Positions 1-6,115 of a stretch of 7,295 bases of DNA are shown here, piece after piece. The DNA lies in the NCBI GenBank assembly GCA_964404505.1, contig CAYOKH010000082.1, positions 1-7,295 of the forward strand. Direction: 5' to 3'. Made by a program: the position numbers and the translations under genes. The notes under the pieces are model-generated. The model was not told the origin of the DNA. It worked only from the letters and a program-made list of their open reading frames with translations, and searched no databases. Each line of letters begins with the position of its first letter. The first letter of the stretch is position 1. This DNA is from DAOMNN01 sp964404505 (GTDB lineage: Bacteria > Pseudomonadota > Gammaproteobacteria > Burkholderiales > Rhodocyclaceae).

Positions 1-543
1 GTCAAGTTTCCCGGAGTCGATACCATTCTCGGTCCGGAGATGAAATCGACCGGCGAGGTCATGGGTGTGGGGCGCAGTTTCGCCGAGGCTTTCGTGAAGT
101 CGCAACTAGCCGCCGGCGTCCGCCTGCCGCGGTCAGGGACTGCGTTCATCAGCGTCAAGCCCTACGACAGGCCCGCGGCGGTCGAGGTCGCACGGGCGCT
201 GACCGACCTCGGTTTTCGTCTTGTTGCGACCCGCGGCACGGCCTCCGCGGTCGAAGCCGCCGGATTGCCGGTCAAGGTCATCAACAAGGTCACGGAAGGC
301 CGGCCGCACATCGTGGACATGATCAAGAACAACGAGATCTGCCTCGTGATCAATACGGTCGAGGAGAAGCGCCAGGCGATCATCGACTCGCGTTCGATCC
401 GCACCAGTGCGCTCGCCGCGAGGGTCACTGTTTACACCACCATCGAGGGCGCGCGTGCAGCCTGCATGGGAATGCGCCATCTCGAGGGCCTCGAAGTCCA
501 TAGCCTGCAGTCGCTGCACGCAGAACTGAATGAAACAGCATGA
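1..543 (+). CDS. carB: Carbamoyl-phosphate synthase large subunit, C-terminal part (5' end outside window)
   Basis: This is the last 180 codons of CarB, the large subunit that makes carbamoyl phosphate from bicarbonate, ATP and glutamine-derived ammonia for pyrimidine and arginine synthesis in the cytoplasm. The frame is open from base 1, so the gene starts upstream. The visible part covers the end of the second ATP-grasp half (GPEMKSTGEVMG, then the AFVKSQLAAG stretch) and the whole MGS-like allosteric domain. Allosteric-site motifs known from E. coli are present: ATRGTA, the lysine in INKVTEGRPHI, and the VINT stretch. The position matching E. coli Lys954 is an arginine (AGG at 169-171), a conservative change. 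The stop codon overlaps the greA start by 4 bases, indicating one transcript with coupled translation. Identification is very secure. Confidence 0.97.
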   Translation, partial: VKFPGVDTILGPEMKSTGEVMGVGRSFAEAFVKSQLAAGVRLPRSGTAFISVKPYDRPAAVEVARALTDLGFRLVATRGTASAVEAAGLPVKVINKVTEGRPHIVDMIKNNEICLVINTVEEKRQAIIDSRSIRTSALAARVTVYTTIEGARAACMGMRHLEGLEVHSLQSLHAELNETA

Positions 544-1016
544 ACAAGACACCATTGACTGTTAACGGCGCGGAGAAACTGCGCGCCGAGCTTCACCGGC
601 TCAAGACCGTCGAGCGGCCGGCAGTGATCAACGCAATCGCCGAGGCACGCTCGCACGGCGATCTGTCGGAGAATGCCGAGTACGATGCAGCCAAGGAGCG
701 CCAGGGTTTCATCGAGGGACGGATCAAGGAGGTCGAGGGCAAGCTTGCCAATGCCCAGATCATCGATCCGAAGCTCCTCGATGCGGACGGACGCTGCGTG
801 TTCGGTGCGACCGTCGAACTCGAGGACATGGAAGCAGGCGATCTGGTGACCTACCAGATCGTCGGGGATGATGAGGCGGACGTGAAGGGTGGAAAGATAT
901 CGGTCAGTTCGCCGATCGCGCGTGCACTGATCGGCAAGTACGCCGGCGACATTGCGGAAGTCCGGGCTCCGGGCGGAGTGCGCGAGTACGAGATCATCGA
1001 CGTGCGCTATCTCTGA
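540..1016 (+). CDS. greA: Transcription elongation factor GreA
   Basis: A 158-residue protein, the normal GreA length. GreA enters the secondary channel of RNA polymerase and stimulates cleavage of backtracked transcripts. The N-terminal half (about 1-75) is the antiparallel coiled coil, with the signature GDLSENAEYDAAKERQ near residues 40-55. This carries the acidic tip residues (Asp and Glu) that coordinate the catalytic magnesium. The C-terminal half (about 80-158) is the FKBP-like domain, with VSSPIARALIGKYAGD close to the end. The start is fixed by an ATGA overlap with carB. No strong Shine-Dalgarno sequence precedes it, so translation is probably coupled to carB. GreB is less likely because of the carB linkage and the sequence. 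Confidence 0.97.
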   Translation: MNKTPLTVNGAEKLRAELHRLKTVERPAVINAIAEARSHGDLSENAEYDAAKERQGFIEGRIKEVEGKLANAQIIDPKLLDADGRCVFGATVELEDMEAGDLVTYQIVGDDEADVKGGKISVSSPIARALIGKYAGDIAEVRAPGGVREYEIIDVRYL

Positions 1017-1073
1017 CCCTCTGCCGCAGCGGTCTCGAGGTCATCGGGGAGGCTCCGGAAAGTTCGGGGAACC

Positions 1074-1547
1074 TCACCTGCCGCTTCGGTCTCCGGGTTT
1101 CCTGATGCCACGCCTGGCTCCGCGCGCTGCCAGTTGCCGCTTCTTGTCTGCGTTTGCCTGAACAAGGGCTGCCCGGCGTGCGCTCGCAGCGAAGGCCCGT
1201 GCCGATTTCGCCTGCGACGCGCGTTTCGCGCCGGCGCGCTTTTCAGACGGTGCAGTCGGGGTGACGGCGGGTTCCTCACGCCGCTTGCGCCACACGATCA
1301 GGATCGTCCCGATATGCTGGACCGGGGCGGCGTCGAGGGCGTCGCACAGTTGCGCAAGAAGTTGTTCGCGTTCGGGGCGTTCGACCCCGTGTACCTTGAT
1401 CTTGATGAGTTCGTGCGCCTGCAGCGAGCGCTCGATCTCCTCGAGGACTGCGGACGACAAACCGTTGCCGGCGACGGTCACGACGGGGTTCAGGTGATGG
1501 GCGCTGGCGCGCAGTTCGCGCCGTTGCGTCGGGGCAAGCTCATTCAT
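1074..1547 (-). CDS. yhbY: YhbY-type CRM-domain RNA-binding protein with long basic C-terminal tail
   Basis: A 157-residue reverse-strand protein. Residues 1-90 form a single CRM domain: HHLNPVVTVAGNGLS with the GxxG-type RNA-binding loop (GNGL), then VLEEIERSLQAHELIKIKV and a final IGTILIVWRKR strand, closely like E. coli YhbY. YhbY associates with pre-50S particles and is thought to assist ribosome assembly. E. coli YhbY is about 97 residues. Here some 65 further residues follow, rich in Lys, Arg, Ala and Ser (about 90-157) and probably disordered. The chosen start is the ATG at 1545-1547, which begins the conserved MNELAPTQRREL and has a weak purine-rich GAGAAG upstream. The frame is open much further upstream antisense to rlmE, but that part resembles nothing. 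It diverges from rlmE and converges with greA. Confidence 0.93.
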   Translation of the reverse strand: MNELAPTQRRELRASAHHLNPVVTVAGNGLSSAVLEEIERSLQAHELIKIKVHGVERPEREQLLAQLCDALDAAPVQHIGTILIVWRKRREEPAVTPTAPSEKRAGAKRASQAKSARAFAASARRAALVQANADKKRQLAARGARRGIRKPGDRSGR

Positions 1548-1571
1548 TGATTCTTCTCGACCTTTCGGGGC

Positions 1572-1576
1572 AAGGA
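1572..1576 (+). promoter_or_regulatory. Ribosome binding site of rlmE
   Basis: AAGGA lies 10 bases upstream of the ATG at 1587, inside the 39-base divergent gap between yhbY and rlmE. It supports that start. Promoters for the two divergent genes must largely lie inside the opposite gene's 5' coding sequence. I could not identify convincing -35/-10 pairs. Confidence 0.6.
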
Positions 1577-1586
1577 TTCTACTCCG

Positions 1587-2216
1587 ATGAAGCGTACCAG
1601 GACCAGCAAAGCGTGGATGAGCGAGCACGTGAACGATGCATTCGTGCAACGTGCCAAGGCCGAGGGCTATCGGTCGCGCGCCGCCTACAAGTTGATCGAG
1701 ATCGATGACAGGGACCATTTGCTTCGCCCGGGCATGAACGTGGTGGATCTCGGGGCGGCTCCCGGATCGTGGGCCCAGGTCGTGCAGCGCCGCCTCGGCG
1801 CAGGCGGGCGTGTTCTCGCGCTCGACCTGCTTCCATGCGAACCCCTGCCGGGGGTCGAATTCATCCAGGGGGACTTTGTCGAGGAGTCGGCGCTCGCTGA
1901 ACTGGAGTCGCGACTTGGGGGCAGGGCCGTAGACCTGGTGCTCTCGGACATGTCGCCGAACATGTCGGGTATTGAACTGACCGATCAGGCACGATCGATT
2001 CATCTGGCCGAACTGGCGCTGGACTTCGCGGTCCGTCACCTCAGGCGCGATGGCAACTTTCTCGTCAAGGTGTTCCAGGGTCCCGGGTTCATGGAATTCC
2101 GGCAGGAGGTGCAGAAACACTTCAGGTCCCTGCTTGTGCGCAAGCCGAAGGCTTCTCGGGATCGCAGTCCGGAAGTCTATCTCCTGGGGGCAGGTTTCAG
2201 GGGCGTGAGTGCATGA
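1587..2216 (+). CDS. rlmE: 23S rRNA (uridine-2552-2'-O)-methyltransferase RlmE (FtsJ/RrmJ)
   Basis: A 209-residue SAM-dependent methyltransferase that modifies U2552 in the A-loop of 23S rRNA on the nearly mature 50S subunit. Length matches the E. coli enzyme. The SAM-binding motif DLGAAPGSW is at residues 54-62, and the downstream acidic strand VLALDLLP follows at about 76-83. The FtsJ catalytic residues are all present: Lys35 (AAYKL), Asp121 (LSDMSPNMSG), Lys161 (FLVKVFQG) and Glu196 (SPEVYLL). The ATG start has an AAGGA ribosome binding site. Divergence from yhbY is a conserved arrangement. The usual downstream partner ftsH is absent here. The gene's TGA stop overlaps an ATG that opens a 23-codon frame. 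Confidence 0.97.
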   Translation: MKRTRTSKAWMSEHVNDAFVQRAKAEGYRSRAAYKLIEIDDRDHLLRPGMNVVDLGAAPGSWAQVVQRRLGAGGRVLALDLLPCEPLPGVEFIQGDFVEESALAELESRLGGRAVDLVLSDMSPNMSGIELTDQARSIHLAELALDFAVRHLRRDGNFLVKVFQGPGFMEFRQEVQKHFRSLLVRKPKASRDRSPEVYLLGAGFRGVSA

Positions 2217-2284
2217 ATAAGGCGCCGGCGCCAGCACGCGTCTGCCTGCTGCAACCACGATCAATGCTTGAACGGACCGTGTGA
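2213..2284 (+). CDS. Possible 23-codon coupled small ORF between rlmE and the FrnE-like gene
   Basis: The frame starts MNKAPAPARV and ends SMLERTV. Its ATG overlaps the rlmE stop (ATGA, 2213-2216). Its TGA overlaps the downstream ATG by one base (TGATG, 2282-2286). Overlaps at both ends are what translational coupling would produce, so it may carry ribosomes through the gap or be a short leader peptide. No family resemblance, membrane segment or signal is visible. It has no Shine-Dalgarno of its own. With random start and stop triplets common, coincidence is quite possible. I keep it as a low-confidence call. Confidence 0.22.
   Translation: MNKAPAPARVCLLQPRSMLERTV
2221..2232. repeat. Perfect 12-bp GC palindrome
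   Basis: GGCGCCGGCGCC is its own reverse complement and begins 5 bases after the rlmE stop. It has no loop and no following T-tract, so it is not a standard rho-independent terminator. It could be a protein-binding site, or simply part of the small frame's alanine/proline codons. Confidence 0.4.
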
Positions 2285-2949
2285 TGACTCTCGATATCGA
2301 TGTTGTTTCCGACTTCGTCTGCCCGTGGTGTTTTCTCGGCAAGGTGCGCCTTGAGCAGGCAATTGCGCAGTTCGGCCGCGATCGTCCGGGCCGCGAACTG
2401 CGCGTCAACTGGCTTCCGTTCTTCCTCAACCCGGACACGCCGGCGCGGGGCGAGCCGTATCGACCGTTTCTTGAAGCAAAGTTCGGCGGGGTGAGTGGCG
2501 CCGACGAGGTTCTGCAGCGAGTCGCCCATGCCGCGGCACCGGATGGCCTGCAATTTGCCTTCGATCGCATCGTGACGCGCCCCAACACGCTTGCGGCACA
2601 TCGTCTGGCCTACCGCGCACAATCTAAGGGTGACCGCCCCGAGCAGGTCAGGCGCCTGGTCGATATGCTGTTCGAAGGCTATTTTCAACAAGGCCGCGAT
2701 ATCGGCGACATCGAGACTCTGGCCGACATCGCTGCGGCCTGTGGCGACAGGCGCGAAGCGGTACGTGCTTACCTTGCTTCGAACGAGGACGCAGACGCGG
2801 TCAAACGGATGGCGCGCCAGATCCATCGCCAGGGCATCACCGGCGTGCCGTTCTTCATCATCGACCGCAGCCTCGGCGTATCGGGTGCGCAATCCGCGGC
2901 GGTAATCGGGGGGGCATTGCTGCAGGCTTCAGGCGGCGCGACCGCGTAG
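2284..2949 (+). CDS. DsbA-family thioredoxin-fold oxidoreductase, FrnE-like
   Basis: A protein of 221 residues (222 if the GTG three bases upstream is used; an in-frame stop at 2269 rules out longer forms). It has the FrnE-type DsbA architecture. A first beta strand, DIDVVSDFVCPWC, carries the redox motif Cys-Pro-Trp-Cys at about residues 13-16. Next come a helical insertion (about 60-170) including the family segment LPFFLNPDTP, and the closing thioredoxin half with the cis-proline loop GITGVPFFIID near residue 190. There is no signal peptide or membrane segment, so it is probably cytoplasmic, unlike periplasmic DsbA. The family covers dithiol oxidoreductases and 2-hydroxychromene-2-carboxylate isomerase relatives. 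The intact CxxC favours a redox role, substrate unknown. It sits where ftsH often occurs and is probably co-transcribed with rlmE. Confidence 0.9.
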   Translation: MTLDIDVVSDFVCPWCFLGKVRLEQAIAQFGRDRPGRELRVNWLPFFLNPDTPARGEPYRPFLEAKFGGVSGADEVLQRVAHAAAPDGLQFAFDRIVTRPNTLAAHRLAYRAQSKGDRPEQVRRLVDMLFEGYFQQGRDIGDIETLADIAAACGDRREAVRAYLASNEDADAVKRMARQIHRQGITGVPFFIIDRSLGVSGAQSAAVIGGALLQASGGATA

Positions 2950-3012
2950 TCTCCGGGCTATCCCCATGCACATTGCGGGATCGCAAAGACCTTGGCGGGA
3001 CCGATGAGGGCG

Positions 3013-3040
3013 GCATTGGTTATCATTGCGTAATTGATGC
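3013..3040. promoter_or_regulatory. Imperfect inverted repeat upstream of the RavA-like gene
   Basis: The arms GCATTGGTTA (3013-3022) and TAATTGATGC (3031-3040) flank an 8-base spacer. As DNA, 7 of 10 positions are complementary. As RNA, all 10 can pair if three G-U wobbles are allowed. It is the most AT-rich stretch of the 118-base gap and contains TATCAT (3021-3026), a fair -10 match with a TG two bases upstream. It may be an operator overlapping a promoter, or a leader hairpin. No matching -35 element at standard spacing was found. Confidence 0.35.
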
Positions 3041-3055
3041 GGACTTCGCCACCGC

Positions 3056-3059
3056 AAGG
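3056..3059 (+). promoter_or_regulatory. Candidate ribosome binding site deciding the RavA-like start
   Basis: AAGG lies 8 bases before the ATG at 3068 (tandem ATGATG), giving better spacing than the GGAG that sits only 3 bases before the alternative ATG at 3104. This is why 3068 was preferred. Confidence 0.4.
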
Positions 3060-3067
3060 TGCGTGTG

Positions 3068-4498
3068 ATGATGGCGCGTGAGGTGCGAGGTGGGACGGAG
3101 TGTATGGAAATCGTGTCGACCAAAGTTGCAAGACTGCTGGGCAAGCTCGAGATCGGCCTGATCGAGCGGCGCCGCGAGATGCGTCTCGCGCTGCTTGCTG
3201 CGCTTGCCGGTGAACATACGCTGCTGATCGGTCCGCCGGGCACGGCCAAGAGCGAACTGGCACGGCGCCTGCACCACGCATTTCGCGATGGGCGCTACTT
3301 CGAACGCCTGCTGACACGCTTCTCGGTGCCGGAAGAACTGTTCGGACCGCTCTCGATCAGTGCGCTCGAGCAGGACCGTTATGAACGCCACACCGCGGGT
3401 TTCCTGCCCGATGCGTCGATCGCCTTCATCGACGAGGTCTTTCGCGCCAACAGTGCCATTCTGAACGCGCTTCTGACCCTGCTCAACGAGCGTGAGTTCG
3501 ACAATGGCGCGGGTCGCATGCGCTGCCCGCTGATCAGCGTGATCGGCGCTACCAACGAGGTGCCTGACGACGAGGTGGCCGAAGCCTTCTTCGACCGTTT
3601 CCTGATGCGCCTGCCGGTGAGTCCGGTGAGTGCGGGCGGATTTCGGCAATTGCTCGACCTCGCCCCTGGCGGCGATGCGATCGATGTGGAGAATGCGCTG
3701 GATGCGTTCGAACTCGCTGCGCTCGCGCACGGTGCGACGGCTGTCCGATTGCCGGATGCCATCGCCGGCTTGCTGGTCGAGTTGCGCACGTGGCTCGGGG
3801 TCCTTGAGCACCCGATCTTCGTCTCGGATCGTCGCTGGGTGAAGATCGTCCGCTTGATGAAGATTGCCTGTGCCAGCGAGGGGCGTGATGCGATCTCCGA
3901 CTGGGACCTGTGGCTGTTGCCGTGGTGCATGGCGGCCGAACAGAGCGGACAGGACATGGTGTCAGGGTGGCTCGCCAGTCGCCTCGGGGTCCGCGAGGCC
4001 TTCGCGCCGCCGCGCCTGACTCGGGTCGTGGACGCATTCGAAGCGCAGCTCGCGGTCGAGCGGGAGGCCAACGATCTGGACTACGACGAATCCGGCCGCC
4101 TGCGTTTTTCGGGCACCGATCTGTCTGGCAGCGTGGGCGACGCCAAGGGGGGAGCGCAGGCACTACGCATGACCTACGCGCGCAAACGGCGCTATGGACA
4201 ATCCCACGTGAGCGCGCGGACGGCCCAGCTCGATTCGCTGCTCGAGCGCATCGACGCATACAAGGCGGAGCTTGTTCGGCGGCGCGAGGATCTTGCCGCC
4301 TACGTGGCCGGAAGCGTCTGGATGGATGAAGACTTCGCCGTGCGCATCGATGCAAACCTCGGCGGAACAGGCGCTGCCATCGATACTCTGCGCACGCGCG
4401 CACTTGCGGCGCGGACCGGTTTCGAGGCACTGCCGCGTCTGCCGGAGGACCCCGGTGTCGTTCCGGACCCCGTGATCCATGAACCGTTTTCGGCCTGA
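3068..4498 (+). CDS. ravA: MoxR-family AAA+ ATPase, RavA-like
   Basis: A 476-residue AAA+ ATPase of the MoxR/RavA class, which forms hexamers and works with a VWA partner to remodel or mature client proteins. Visible motifs are Walker A GPPGTAKS (55-62), Walker B IAFIDE (118-123), sensor 1 IGATNE (about 159-164) and an FFDRF arginine-finger segment (about 174-178). The RavA-type segments TRFSVPEELFGPLSI and SDRRWVKIVRLM are also present; the latter lies in the lid near 253-264. A C-terminal helical bundle follows at about 390-450. The stretch between lid and bundle is roughly half the E. coli length, so the beta-rich LARA domain that binds lysine decarboxylase LdcI is probably missing or reduced. 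Starts at 3059 (GTG) or 3104 (ATG, MEIVSTKVARLL) are alternatives; similarity to E. coli RavA needs only 3104 onward. The viaA-like gene follows 9 bases later. Confidence 0.9.
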   Translation: MMAREVRGGTECMEIVSTKVARLLGKLEIGLIERRREMRLALLAALAGEHTLLIGPPGTAKSELARRLHHAFRDGRYFERLLTRFSVPEELFGPLSISALEQDRYERHTAGFLPDASIAFIDEVFRANSAILNALLTLLNEREFDNGAGRMRCPLISVIGATNEVPDDEVAEAFFDRFLMRLPVSPVSAGGFRQLLDLAPGGDAIDVENALDAFELAALAHGATAVRLPDAIAGLLVELRTWLGVLEHPIFVSDRRWVKIVRLMKIACASEGRDAISDWDLWLLPWCMAAEQSGQDMVSGWLASRLGVREAFAPPRLTRVVDAFEAQLAVEREANDLDYDESGRLRFSGTDLSGSVGDAKGGAQALRMTYARKRRYGQSHVSARTAQLDSLLERIDAYKAELVRRREDLAAYVAGSVWMDEDFAVRIDANLGGTGAAIDTLRTRALAARTGFEALPRLPEDPGVVPDPVIHEPFSA

Positions 4499-4507
4499 CA
4501 TGGACTC

Positions 4508-6067
4508 ATGGTCAGCGATGCCGTGCCCTGCCCGGTGATGTTCGAAACGCTCGAGGCGCCGCTGGGGCCGCTCGAACGCCTTGCACGGCGCCTGTGGCTG
4601 GGCGGGCTGACGCATTCGCAGGGGCTGCTCGAACCCCGCCTCGCCGGCCTCGAACAGTGGCGCGACGCCTTGCTTGCCGGACAGTTGCCCGGCGACGGTG
4701 CCGTGCTTTGGCCCGATGCCCCGTGCTCGGACTTGCTGTGCGCACGGTTCCGCGAACTGGATCTTCCGGCGTGGTGCGCCCGAAATGTCGAACTCACCGA
4801 CACCGTGCTGCAAAGCCTGTTGTTTCACCTCGATCTGATCGTCGACTACGTCGACCGCGGCGCGAGTCAGGCACAAGCGGTGACGATGGCACTGGATGCA
4901 TTCGCCGCGGACTGGTCGACCCGTTGCGGCGACATGCGCGCCCTGGTCGATATTTTCGGGGATCTCGGGGACCTGCTGAAGAACGTGCGTTGGGACATGC
5001 TGCATGGCCTGCTGCGCAGCAGTGGGTGGCAGGAGGTGGTGCGCATCCGGGAACAGATCGCCCGGTTGCCCGAGCTTGCGCGCATCATTCGTCAACTGGG
5101 CCGGGTGCGGTGCGCGCAGGCTGTCGCGACGCCATCTCCCGCAAGGATGCAAGCCACGGAGCCGACCACGGCGCTGCATGAAATACGCCGTGCGGTGACG
5201 GTTCCGGACATGCCCGGCGAGACGCGCGGAATCCACCGCTCGCAGCGGATCGCGCGCATGCTCCCGGCCGAGACGATGATGCTGGCTCACCCGCGCTTGC
5301 GTCTGGTGTGGCACGCCCGGCGTGCCGAGCGAACTCTCCTGACCTACGAGGAGGATGACCACATCGACGAGGTTCGCCTCGAACGCGGGCCCGTCATGCG
5401 TGCGGTTCACTCGGATCAGCGCGCGGAGTGCCTGGAGATGGGGCCGATGCTGATCTGCGTGGATACTTCCGGATCGATGCAGGGCGGTGCGGAGACCGTG
5501 GCGAAGGCAGTGGTGCTCGAAGCCGTGCGGGCAGCGCACGCGCAGCGGCGCGCCTGCCATGTGTTTGCATTCAGTGGCCCGGAGGAGGTCGTGGACATGC
5601 CGCTGACGCTCGATTCGGACGGACTCGAGCGTTTGACGCACTTCCTCGGCCAAAGCTTCTGCGGCGGCACCGACATCGGTGCACCGCTCGAGCGCGTGAT
5701 CGCACGGCTGGAGCACCAGGACTGGCGTATGGCAGATCTCCTTGTCGCGTCTGACGGGGAGTTCGGCGCCACGCCGGCGCTGGCGCGTCGCCTGGCACGC
5801 GTGCGCAGCGAGGCCGGGTTGCGGGTTCAGGGGGTACTGATCGGTGACCGCGAAACCATCGGCTTGCTTGAACTCGCCGACGATATCCATTGGGTACGGG
5901 ACTGGCGCCGCTTCGGCGGGTCGGAAAGCCCGTCGCCGGTGCATTCGAAGAGTCTGACCGCGGACTACTTCCCGGGGGCACTCAGGACGCCGGAGAACCG
6001 CGACGGTACGGTTTCAGGCGTCGCGGCGTCGCGGACGGTGCGTAGCGGGCGTCGTTCGCCCGACTGA
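4508..6067 (+). CDS. viaA: VWA-domain protein, ViaA-like partner of the MoxR ATPase
   Basis: A 519-residue protein. The N-terminal two thirds is mostly helical, with the ViaA-like region around residues 150-200 (DLGDLLKNVRWDM and following helices). A VWA domain runs from about 311 to 470 and has a complete metal-ion-dependent adhesion site: DTSGSM (Asp319, Ser321, Ser323), Thr388 in CGGTD, and Asp416 in ASDGE. The VWA segment is close to E. coli ViaA (GPIIVCVDTSGSM, FRGGTD), which activates RavA ATPase. E. coli ViaA is about 483 residues. Here a tail of roughly 50 residues follows, with HSKSLTADYFPGAL (479-492) and a Ser/Arg-rich end. No signal peptide is seen. The ATG at 4508 lacks a good ribosome binding site, so coupling to the upstream gene is likely. 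An internal ATG at 4538 (MFETLEAP) is an alternative start. Confidence 0.9.
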   Translation: MVSDAVPCPVMFETLEAPLGPLERLARRLWLGGLTHSQGLLEPRLAGLEQWRDALLAGQLPGDGAVLWPDAPCSDLLCARFRELDLPAWCARNVELTDTVLQSLLFHLDLIVDYVDRGASQAQAVTMALDAFAADWSTRCGDMRALVDIFGDLGDLLKNVRWDMLHGLLRSSGWQEVVRIREQIARLPELARIIRQLGRVRCAQAVATPSPARMQATEPTTALHEIRRAVTVPDMPGETRGIHRSQRIARMLPAETMMLAHPRLRLVWHARRAERTLLTYEEDDHIDEVRLERGPVMRAVHSDQRAECLEMGPMLICVDTSGSMQGGAETVAKAVVLEAVRAAHAQRRACHVFAFSGPEEVVDMPLTLDSDGLERLTHFLGQSFCGGTDIGAPLERVIARLEHQDWRMADLLVASDGEFGATPALARRLARVRSEAGLRVQGVLIGDRETIGLLELADDIHWVRDWRRFGGSESPSPVHSKSLTADYFPGALRTPENRDGTVSGVAASRTVRSGRRSPD

Positions 6068-6076
6068 TGCGCGACT

Positions 6077-6085
6077 TGCTATGCT
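6077..6085 (+). promoter_or_regulatory. Possible extended -10 promoter for the DUF364 gene
   Basis: TGCTATGCT matches the extended -10 pattern TGnTATnnT, about 10 bases after the viaA-like stop and 30 before the DUF364 start. No clear -35 element is seen, which extended -10 promoters can tolerate. If used, the transcript would start near 6092, leaving a leader of about 20 bases. A chance match is possible. Confidence 0.25.
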
Positions 6086-6115
6086 GTCTCACACTTTGGC
6101 AACCCGGTGAACGAG

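Noticed and set aside
1017..1075. Nested pairing in the greA/yhbY convergent gap (GAGGT 1037-1041 with ACCTC 1071-1075, CTCCG 1053-1057 with CGGGG 1065-1069) as a terminator.
   Set aside because: Stems are short, the internal loop is lopsided (11 bases against 1), and neither strand has a T-tract after it.
1550..2588. The yhbY reading frame stays open upstream for about 347 more codons, antisense to rlmE and the FrnE-like gene.
   Set aside because: The upstream translation is Arg/His/Pro-rich and resembles no family, while rlmE on the other strand has all catalytic residues. Long antisense open frames are common in GC-rich coding DNA.
2960..2981. ATCCC/GGGAT pairing after the FrnE-like gene as a terminator.
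   Set aside because: A five-base stem with a 12-base loop and no T-tract is too weak to call.
4163..5944. A 593-codon reverse-strand open frame antisense to the RavA-ViaA-like genes.
   Set aside because: Its translation is low-complexity His/Arg/Gln-rich with no motifs, and it is a codon-position shadow of two well-supported genes.
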